The notes beneath the pieces were generated by a model. It worked only from the letters and a program-made list of their open reading frames with translations, was not told the origin of the DNA and made no database searches. The translations under genes were made by a program, and so were the position numbers. Source: Klebsiella pneumoniae (GTDB lineage: Bacteria > Bacteroidota > Bacteroidia > Flavobacteriales > Flavobacteriaceae). Taken from it: 12,645 nucleotides of DNA. This document shows positions 6,600-12,645 of this stretch, in pieces. Within the stretch, counting starts at the first letter, position 1. Each line of letters opens with the position of its first letter. Location: assembly GCA_943325355.2 (NCBI GenBank), contig CALPPA020000027.1:1-12645 (forward strand), read 5' to 3'.

Positions 6600-8669
6600 T
6601 TACTCCTTAATAATTTTTTTGGTTACGAAATCAGCCTCATCATAAATGGTTACAAAATAAAATCCGTTCGGGTATTTACTCCAATCTGTTTGTATTTCTT
6701 TCGTTTTTTGTTTTAAATCAAAAATTAATTTACCGGAAACATCAAAGATTTTGATACCGCTCATTGGTTGAATCGAACGAATATTCAAAAAATGAGTGAC
6801 TGGATTTGGATAAATAGAAATGATAGAAGATTCTAAAGTCGATAAATTGGTCGATAAATTAGTATTATTTGAAGCAATCCAGTTGGAGCCCAAATCATTC
6901 TCTAATAAGGGACTAATTAATTCCAAATAACTTCCGGTTCCATCGGCTTCTAAAGGCCAAGGTGAAACATCAAGATATTCAACAGCATCGATTGTGTTTC
7001 CAAATCCATCGGCTAAAACTATTTTTTGCGAACTATTGGATAAATTCCTCGTGAATTGTCCAAAAGCAGGGATGCCGTATTTAGTTTGAAAAGCTGTTGA
7101 ATTACTGGCCAGAAAAATACTTCCGCCTGCAATAATTGATGAATTTGCAGGAAACTGGTAAGTTATTCCTAATTCCTTGAAATAAAAACCGGTCAAATTA
7201 ACGGTTGAAGTCTCCGTATTTTGTATTTCCACAAATTCCAAATTATCGCTTTCCGTACTAGTAGTTGCATAAGGATTGTAATTTATTTTAGTGATTACAA
7301 GTGCTGGAATTACAATATTACTACATCCTGTATAAGAACCCAAATTAGATGTCATCCAAGAAATCCTGTTCCATAAAAACAATTTTAAATTGTCGATTTC
7401 TGCTACTTGATTGGGAACTGTTGCCCATTTTTGATGTTCTCGAACTTTAGCTTCACTAATAGATGCAACTATTTGATCGATATATTGAACCAAACTATTA
7501 TAATTCAGGGGTTGTCCGGGCTGTATAAGTTCATTCCATCTTTTGGACAAATAACATTTATAAGTTGGATTATTGAATAAATCCCTCCAAAATTTAGGTC
7601 CATCATTACCACCATCGGAAAATTGCCAAACATTGTAGCGACTCCTGTCGAAACCCATTGAAAACAAATCATTACCATAAGTCAAATTAAAATCCCAGAT
7701 AGGTCCGGCTCTCAATTTTCCTAATCTGTCTTTATGAAAAAAGGTGCTAAACTGATATCCATCCGGATTAGAAGCCAATTCATTCATAAGCATAAAATCA
7801 ATAAAGGTGGGAATGTCTATGACTGAAGGATAGCCAGTCACTAAATTGATATTATTAGTATTAGAAGTATTCTGCAAATTCAAAAATTGATTATAAATAT
7901 AGGAATTTTGTTGAGTAGTAACCGCTGTAGGTTTAGGTAATTCATGTATAAAATTTGTACCCCAAGAATAAGAACTCATTGTCCATGCTATTGGATCGCC
8001 TCCGGTATCTTTATCGGCTTTAGTGATATAGCCACCCGTAAGATTTGGGGCATTGTTGTCAGTAGTTGCAATTTTTAAAATATTAACTCTGCCGGTGCTT
8101 GATTTTATCTTTTCCTGTAATATGTAAAGTCCTTTGTAATCTCCGTTAATTACCAATTCACAATAAGCAGTTCGTGTGGCATAATTCCCTAATTGTCTTG
8201 ACAAATTATAAGACAAATAATCTCTAATTAGTGAAGGATCAAAAGCTATCCCGTTCAAAATCCAGTCATTCTCGCTTGGCATTCCCATTAAACTAACATT
8301 ATTATTACTGATGTTGTCTGCTTTCAAGGTAGTCAATCCGTAGCCTTTTTTTGGCAATAACTGGGATGACGAACCCCTAATTTCAATACCTATTCTGCCA
8401 TTGTAATTTAAAAATGCCGTGGTGTTTGCATCCGAAAGATAATTCCTGCTACCATCAGGTCTTTTAATTATTTTCATACTGGATAAAATTTTTGGATCGT
8501 CCAAAATTTCTAGTGATTGATTATTGACATCCAAATCTGTCGTAATAATGACAATAGGTAAATTACTGTCCGTGAAAGTTTGAGAAAAAACAGGAGAATA
8601 AGAAATCAATACAATTGCAAAAATGATTTGGGAAAGAGAAAGAAATTTTGAAAAGTAAAATCTTGACAT
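6600..8669 (-). CDS. Secreted CotH-kinase-fold protein with lamin-tail domain and T9SS sorting signal
   Basis: A 689-residue exported, multidomain protein. A signal peptide covers residues 1-29 (hydrophobic core IIFAIVLI, probable cleavage before Q30). Residues about 38-440 are a CotH (spore-coat-H kinase-fold) domain: the strand GRIGIEIRGSSSQLLPKKGY (91-110), PSENDWILNG (131-140), the LIRDYLSYNL helix (148-157), a glycine-loop-like GDYKGLYILQEKI (176-188) and the metal-site region GPIWDFNLTYGND (322-334). The second Asp of the WDxD form of that motif is Asn328. Residues about 455-605 form a lamin-tail (immunoglobulin-like) domain with LEFVEIQN (33 residues in) and LTGFYFKE. Residues about 615-689 are a type A T9SS C-terminal domain, starting YPNPVTHFLNI (620) and ending with NGFYFVTIYD and a Lys-rich tail. 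The product should be secreted or anchored at the cell surface. Substrate is unknown; CotH relatives phosphorylate proteins. Confidence 0.88.
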   Translation of the reverse strand: MSRFYFSKFLSLSQIIFAIVLISYSPVFSQTFTDSNLPIVIITTDLDVNNQSLEILDDPKILSSMKIIKRPDGSRNYLSDANTTAFLNYNGRIGIEIRGSSSQLLPKKGYGLTTLKADNISNNNVSLMGMPSENDWILNGIAFDPSLIRDYLSYNLSRQLGNYATRTAYCELVINGDYKGLYILQEKIKSSTGRVNILKIATTDNNAPNLTGGYITKADKDTGGDPIAWTMSSYSWGTNFIHELPKPTAVTTQQNSYIYNQFLNLQNTSNTNNINLVTGYPSVIDIPTFIDFMLMNELASNPDGYQFSTFFHKDRLGKLRAGPIWDFNLTYGNDLFSMGFDRSRYNVWQFSDGGNDGPKFWRDLFNNPTYKCYLSKRWNELIQPGQPLNYNSLVQYIDQIVASISEAKVREHQKWATVPNQVAEIDNLKLFLWNRISWMTSNLGSYTGCSNIVIPALVITKINYNPYATTSTESDNLEFVEIQNTETSTVNLTGFYFKELGITYQFPANSSIIAGGSIFLASNSTAFQTKYGIPAFGQFTRNLSNSSQKIVLADGFGNTIDAVEYLDVSPWPLEADGTGSYLELISPLLENDLGSNWIASNNTNLSTNLSTLESSIISIYPNPVTHFLNIRSIQPMSGIKIFDVSGKLIFDLKQKTKEIQTDWSKYPNGFYFVTIYDEADFVTKKIIKE

Positions 8670-8687
8670 AGCTACATTTATTTACAC

Positions 8688-8720
8688 CAAATATAATGAT
8701 AAATCCTTGTATTAAGGCAA
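8688..8720 (-). promoter_or_regulatory. Promoter of the CotH-type gene
   Basis: On the minus strand TATATTTG (8688-8695) matches TAnnTTTG and a TTG (8718-8720) lies 22 bases upstream as the -33 element. The box ends 18 bases before the ATG at 8669. It forms a divergent pair with the S9 peptidase promoter. Confidence 0.5.
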
Positions 8721-8823
8721 TTAAAATTACAGTTTAAGTTTTTATATAAATTATTTTACATCTTTAAAAAAAGCGTATTCCAAAGAAAATAATACATAAA
8801 AATCAAACAATAAGAAACTTTAA

Positions 8824-8831
8824 TATATTTG
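8824..8831 (+). promoter_or_regulatory. Promoter (-7 box) of the S9 peptidase gene
   Basis: TATATTTG is an exact TAnnTTTG match 19 bases before the ATG at 8851. No TTG is visible at the -33 distance, so this is supported by the -7 element and position only. Confidence 0.45.
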
Positions 8832-8850
8832 AATCCAAATTAAATCAACT

Positions 8851-11010
8851 ATGAAAAAAATCATATTTACTTTTTTGGTGCTTTTGCTGTTCCAAAATAC
8901 AATTGCACAAAATGAATCTGATAAAATTGAACTAACAGATTTACTCAAAATCAAAACAGTAGGGAATATAAACCTCTCTCCTGATGGATCGAAAGTAGCC
9001 TTTACAGTCAAAAGTATTGAGACAGATGAAAAAAGCGTTTTGGATTATAAATTTAAAACGCAAATTTATATGGCGTCTACAACAGGCGAAGGCACGCCCA
9101 TACAATTAACAAATAGTAAGGAAGGTGCTTCAAACCCAGTTTGGAGCCCTGAGGGTAAACAATTAGTATTTACAAGAACTGTTGATGAAAAATCACAACT
9201 ATTCCTATTGTCTTTGTCAGGTGGTGAAGCCAAACAATTGACCAAGTTCAAATACGGCGCATCAAACCCAAAATGGTCTCCTGATGGAAATAAACTGCTG
9301 TTTTCGGCGGCAATTTCTTTGTCTGAAATGATGAAAGACAGTACTTTAAATCCCAATTATAGTGTTCCAACTTGGTCGTTAGAAAAACCCGGATTCGACA
9401 AAAACGAGCACTTAATACCAAACAAATCTAAAGGCAACCCCGATGGTTCGATGGCCGAAATTCGTGCGTATTTAAACCAGAATGCCATAGATAAAAAAGC
9501 CATTGTATTGGATAAATTAAATTTTCAAAATGAATCGAATATTTCTTCGGATATGAATTTCAATCATTATTTTGAAATTAATGTAACCAAAGAATCTAGT
9601 CCAGCGATGATTACCAAAGGTTTTTATAATTTTTCATCTGCCGATTATACTCCAGATGGTAAACAAATTATATTTTCTGGCGATGTTGATACAAGCGAAA
9701 ATCAAGATCGTTCCTTAGAATCCGAAATTTTTATCTCAGATACCGATGGGTCTAATTTTAAAATGATCTTAGGCGAAAAAGGAAAGCAATATACTAATGC
9801 GAAAATCTCTCCAAAAGGTAAATGGATTGCTTTTTTAGTAGGTAAAGTTTCATATGTAAGTATTCCTACATTGGAAGTTATGCCGTTTAACGGAACGTCT
9901 AAAGATATTATTAGTATTCCTTATGACCGCAATAAAAATAATTTTGTTTGGAGCCAAAATGAAGCTTATTTGTATTTTACCTCACAAGCTAATGGCGGTA
10001 CGATAATCAATAGATTGGATATCAAAACAAAAAAAATAACTCCATTAACAAAAACTGACTCTGGAATTAGCAGCTTCGACATTGTAAATTCAGTTTTGGC
10101 ATATTCGAAATCACAAGTATCGAATCCATCGGAATTATATTTGGCCAACGCCGAAGCTAAAAATGAGAAAAAAATAAGTAATTATAACAATTGGGTACTT
10201 TCTAAAAAACTATCATTTCCTGAAAAAAAATCCTTTGTTAATGACTTGGGATTGACAGTTGAATATTGGGTTATGAAACCAACAAATTTTAAAGAAGGAA
10301 CAAAATATCCGGTTTTACTTGAGATGCATGGTGGACCAGCAGCGATGTGGGGACCAGGCGAAGAAAGTATGTGGCATGAGTTTCAATATTTTTGCAGCAA
10401 AGGGTATGGCATTGTATACGCTAATCCAAGAGGTTCAAGCGGTTACGGTTTGGACTTTTTACAAGGAAACATCAACGATTGGGGCAAAGGTCCTGCAAGC
10501 GATGTATTAACTGCTTTAGACAAAACAGTCGATTTAAGTTGGGCAGATAGTTCGAAACTGATGATTACTGGAGGATCTTATGCTGGGTATCTTACCGCTT
10601 GGATTATAAGCCATGATAAACGATTTAAAGTAGCTTGTGCACAACGTGGCGTGTATGATTTAACTACCTTTTTTGGCGAAGGAAATGCATGGCGTTTGGT
10701 TCCAAATTATTTTGGTGGTTATCCTTGGGAACCAAAAGTAAAAGAAACATTAACTCGCGAATCTCCTTTTACTTATGTCGAAAATATTACGACACCATTT
10801 ATTATTTTTCATGGTGCAAACGATAGAAGAACTGGTTTCGTTCAGGGCGAAATGATGTACCGTAGTTTGAAAGTATTAGGACGTCCCGTAGAATATGTGG
10901 TTCATCCTGGAGCAACACACGAAATTACTAGAGCCGGCGATAACCGTCAACGAATGGATCAAATGCTTAGGACCTATGAGTTTTTTGAAAGATGGATTTC
11001 TGAAAAATAA
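8851..11010 (+). CDS. Exported S9 family (prolyl oligopeptidase-type) peptidase
   Basis: A 719-residue serine peptidase. A signal peptide covers residues 1-19 (MKKIIFTFLVLLLFQNTIAQ, cleavage near A19/Q20), so it acts in the periplasm or outside. Residues about 30-430 are a beta-propeller built from PD40/WD40-like repeats, seen as LSPDGSKVAFTV, WSPEGKQLVFTR, WSPDGNKLLFSA, YTPDGKQIIFSGD and ISPKGKWIAFLVG. Residues about 460-719 are the alpha/beta-hydrolase domain with the oxyanion region LEMHGGP, NPRGSSGYG, nucleophile Ser576 in GGSYAG, Asp658 in GANDRRTG and His690 in HPGATHE, a complete catalytic triad. Such enzymes (acylaminoacyl-, dipeptidyl- or prolyl-tripeptidyl-peptidases) clip short peptides from N-termini; the exact specificity is not readable. 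No functional link to the divergent CotH gene is evident. Confidence 0.93.
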   Translation: MKKIIFTFLVLLLFQNTIAQNESDKIELTDLLKIKTVGNINLSPDGSKVAFTVKSIETDEKSVLDYKFKTQIYMASTTGEGTPIQLTNSKEGASNPVWSPEGKQLVFTRTVDEKSQLFLLSLSGGEAKQLTKFKYGASNPKWSPDGNKLLFSAAISLSEMMKDSTLNPNYSVPTWSLEKPGFDKNEHLIPNKSKGNPDGSMAEIRAYLNQNAIDKKAIVLDKLNFQNESNISSDMNFNHYFEINVTKESSPAMITKGFYNFSSADYTPDGKQIIFSGDVDTSENQDRSLESEIFISDTDGSNFKMILGEKGKQYTNAKISPKGKWIAFLVGKVSYVSIPTLEVMPFNGTSKDIISIPYDRNKNNFVWSQNEAYLYFTSQANGGTIINRLDIKTKKITPLTKTDSGISSFDIVNSVLAYSKSQVSNPSELYLANAEAKNEKKISNYNNWVLSKKLSFPEKKSFVNDLGLTVEYWVMKPTNFKEGTKYPVLLEMHGGPAAMWGPGEESMWHEFQYFCSKGYGIVYANPRGSSGYGLDFLQGNINDWGKGPASDVLTALDKTVDLSWADSSKLMITGGSYAGYLTAWIISHDKRFKVACAQRGVYDLTTFFGEGNAWRLVPNYFGGYPWEPKVKETLTRESPFTYVENITTPFIIFHGANDRRTGFVQGEMMYRSLKVLGRPVEYVVHPGATHEITRAGDNRQRMDQMLRTYEFFERWISEK

Positions 11011-11059
11011 AAAAGCACTTTCAAAAATTTTAAAAAAACTTTTAAATATATCAACTACT

Positions 11060-11953
11060 ATGAAAAAAATAACCAAAGAAGACATCAGTCAGGAAGTATT
11101 TGACTTATATGATGACTACGCACACAATAAAATTGAAAGAAGACAATTCATCGAAAAATTATCCGTTTTTGCGGTTGGGAGTCTAACGCTGCCTACATTA
11201 TTGAGCTTTATGACTCCTAATTATGTTGATTCTATTACTATAAAACCTGAAGATCCAAAGTTGAAATCAGGATTCATCACCTACGAATCACCAAAAGGTG
11301 GCGGGACAATCAAAGGACTTTTGTCCCAACCCACGAAAACCAAGAAAAAACTACCCGGAATTATTGTCGTGCACGAAAATCGCGGTCTGAATCCGTATAT
11401 CGAAGATGTAGGAAGAAGAGGTGCTTTAGAAGGATTTATTACATTGGCTCCAGATGCCTTGTCACCCTTGGGCGGTTATCCTGGGAATGATGATGCTGGA
11501 AGAGAATTGCAAAAGAAACGAACTCGTGAAGAAATGCTCGAAGACTTTATCGCCGCATACGAATACCTCAAATCGCACAAAGATTGCAATGGTTATGTTG
11601 GCGTCGTAGGATTTTGTTTTGGCGGCTGGATTTCGAATATGATGGCCGTGAAAATCTCCACTTTACCAGCAGCAGTTCCTTATTATGGAGGACAACCCAC
11701 AGCCGAAGAAGCCGAAAAAATCACGACACCGCTGCTATTACAATATGCCAGTTTAGACACCAGAGTAAACGACGGCTGGCCAGCGTTTGAAGCTATCCTG
11801 AAAAAGAACAAAGTAGAACATACCGCTTATTTCTATGAAGGAGTCAATCATGGTTTTCATAACAATACAACGCCACGATATGATGAAAAATCAGCCACTT
11901 TATCTTGGACACGAACTATTGATTTTTTTAAGGAAAAACTCAAAAAAAAATAA
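11060..11953 (+). CDS. Dienelactone hydrolase family protein with Tat-like N-terminus
   Basis: A 297-residue alpha/beta hydrolase of the dienelactone hydrolase family. The Cys-Asp-His triad is complete: Cys186 in GFCFGG, Asp233 in YASLDTR and His264 in GVNHGFH. HENRGLNPYIEDVGRR is the oxyanion and substrate-side loop. The N-terminus has YDDYAHNKIERRQFIEKLSV (residues 17-36) with adjacent Arg27-Arg28 and then a hydrophobic stretch (FAVGSLTLPTLLSFM), resembling a Tat signal; this layout is common in the family's longer members. The frame remains open upstream to an ATG at 10895 inside the peptidase gene; I chose the ATG at 11060 because it starts the conserved N-terminus and lies 49 bases after the peptidase stop. 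The two genes may share a transcript. The natural substrate of the enzyme is unknown. Confidence 0.88.
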   Translation: MKKITKEDISQEVFDLYDDYAHNKIERRQFIEKLSVFAVGSLTLPTLLSFMTPNYVDSITIKPEDPKLKSGFITYESPKGGGTIKGLLSQPTKTKKKLPGIIVVHENRGLNPYIEDVGRRGALEGFITLAPDALSPLGGYPGNDDAGRELQKKRTREEMLEDFIAAYEYLKSHKDCNGYVGVVGFCFGGWISNMMAVKISTLPAAVPYYGGQPTAEEAEKITTPLLLQYASLDTRVNDGWPAFEAILKKNKVEHTAYFYEGVNHGFHNNTTPRYDEKSATLSWTRTIDFFKEKLKKK

Positions 11954-12014
11954 TTTATAAATATTCATAGGCAAAAAGCCCTCTTTATATCATTTAAAAA
12001 AAACACTCCATTAC

Positions 12015-12048
12015 TCTCAAATAGAATTAATTTTGGTCACATTTGAGA
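12015..12048. repeat. 8-bp inverted repeat upstream of the CBU_0592-like gene
   Basis: TCTCAAAT (12015-12022) and ATTTGAGA (12041-12048) are perfect inverted copies separated by 18 bases. They lie 39 bases before the next ATG, where a promoter would be expected, although no good TAnnTTTG box follows. It could be an operator or a chance match. Confidence 0.45.
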
Positions 12049-12086
12049 TTCAGAATTAGTTTACAAATAGTTAAAAAATAAACGGA

Positions 12087-12326
12087 ATGAATGCAACAGA
12101 TAGTATCGGGTTTATTGGAGTAACAATTTTGCTGTTTGCTTACTTTTTAAATTTAACTGACAAAATTGGAAAAGACAGTTTAGTCTATTTACAAATGAAT
12201 TTTTTTGGTGCAGGTTTAGCTTGTTTAGCCTCAGTTTTAATGAACTATTGGCCCTTTATAATTTTAGAAGGCAGCTGGGCATTAGTTTCTGCAATTGGAA
12301 TAGCGAAATATATAAAAAATAAATAA
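12087..12326 (+). CDS. Small membrane protein, CBU_0592-like
   Basis: A 79-residue, strongly hydrophobic protein resembling the CBU_0592 family of small membrane proteins. Three hydrophobic segments are visible: IGFIGVTILLFAYFLNL (7-23), a central FFGAGLACLASVLM (39-52) and FIILEGSWALVSAIGIAKYI (57-76). The order 'IG..G...LL.AY.L' , 'Q..N..GA' and a final 'WA..' helix matches that family's pattern. Function is not established. It sits 133 bases after the hydrolase with its own upstream region, and 70 bases before a cysteine-cluster gene. Confidence 0.78.
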   Translation: MNATDSIGFIGVTILLFAYFLNLTDKIGKDSLVYLQMNFFGAGLACLASVLMNYWPFIILEGSWALVSAIGIAKYIKNK

Positions 12327-12396
12327 TCACTATTTATAACAAGAAAAACTACTTTATACCATTAGCCATTTATAATAGCCTACCTTACCAAAAAAA

Positions 12397-12645
12397 ATGG
12401 CAATAGAACTCAAGGTTCGTCAGGTTGAAGAATTATTTGACCGACTTGAAAATGAAATTACTGCTTTCAAATCCGAAACCAGTTTACATTGTCTAGCCGG
12501 TTGTGGCAAGTGCTGTTCTAAACCAGATATTGACGCATCGCCTTTAGAATTTTTGCCTTGGGCTTTTCATTTATATTTGAATGGCATAGCCGAAGAAGTA
12601 CTATTAGAATTAGACAATTCCTCCATTTCCACTTGCCATATTTAC
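12397..12645 (+). CDS. YkgJ-like cysteine-cluster protein (N-terminal part)
   Basis: The first 83 codons of a gene cut by the right edge. An N-terminal helix (MAIELKVRQVEELFDRLENE) is followed by HCLAGCGKCCSKPDIDASPLE (31-51), giving the CxxxCxxCC cluster C32, C36, C39 and C40, and a further Cys in STCHIY near the edge. This is the pattern of the YkgJ/CxxCxxCC zinc- or iron-binding family, in which 'CC' followed a few residues later by an Asp or Glu and a Pro-Leu-Glu segment is typical. The start ATG follows an A-run. It is open to the end of the window, and its role is not known. Confidence 0.8.
   Translation, partial: MAIELKVRQVEELFDRLENEITAFKSETSLHCLAGCGKCCSKPDIDASPLEFLPWAFHLYLNGIAEEVLLELDNSSISTCHIY

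Noticed and set aside
9066..9356. Minus-strand open frame inside the S9 peptidase
   Set aside because: It lies fully within a well-supported gene with a complete catalytic triad and domain structure, and its translation shows no recognisable motif.
10895..11059. Upstream extension of the dienelactone hydrolase frame into the peptidase gene
   Set aside because: The extra 55 residues are an out-of-frame reading of the peptidase C-terminus and do not resemble the family.
11972..11990. GGC-AAAAA-GCC hairpin after the dienelactone hydrolase gene
   Set aside because: Only a 3-bp stem; it would be expected by chance and is not a credible terminator.

Overview
The window comes from an AT-rich member of the Bacteroidota, most likely a Flavobacterium or close relative. 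Four things point there: promoters of the Bacteroidetes form TAnnTTTG, start sites without clear Shine-Dalgarno sequences, a type IX secretion (T9SS) C-terminal sorting domain, and a zeaxanthin-type carotenoid cluster. Everything from 1 to 8669 is on the minus strand and everything from 8851 to the end is on the plus strand. No gene-free stretch exceeds about 220 bases, and I saw no tRNA, rRNA, CRISPR array or mobile element.

Left edge (1-97, minus): the first 32 codons of a GT4 glycosyltransferase resembling glycogen synthase. A 216-base gap follows. It holds a perfect 18-bp palindrome, a possible promoter for that gene and a weak terminator for the next operon.

Core (314-6527, minus): a compact pigment and light-response module. 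In transcription order it runs: a MerR-family regulator with a cobalamin-binding domain (CarH/LitR type), crtI (phytoene desaturase), crtB (phytoene synthase), crtZ (carotene hydroxylase), a fused crtYcd lycopene cyclase, an SRPBCC-fold protein, and a class I photolyase. The four enzymes together would convert GGPP to zeaxanthin; GGPP synthase (crtE) is absent from the window. The last four genes are joined by stop/start junctions of 1 bp or less, so pigment synthesis and DNA photorepair look co-expressed. The regulator keeps the cobalamin ligand motif ExHxxG and the Wx9EH motif of CarH photoreceptors, but it has Gln where Thermus CarH has the light-state ligand His132. Both the regulator promoter and the crtI promoter carry a TAAACAA-type element overlapping or next to the -7 box, making this a candidate operator shared by the two promoters. 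The inferred logic is darkness: cobalamin-bound regulator represses; light: carotenoids and photolyase are made.

Middle (6600-8669, minus): a secreted CotH-fold protein with a lamin-tail domain and a T9SS sorting tail, unrelated by function to the pigment genes. A divergent promoter region (8670-8850) separates it from the plus-strand genes.

Right part (plus): an exported S9 prolyl-oligopeptidase-family peptidase, a dienelactone hydrolase-family protein 49 bp behind it, a small CBU_0592-like membrane protein, and the start of a YkgJ-like cysteine-cluster protein cut by the window edge.
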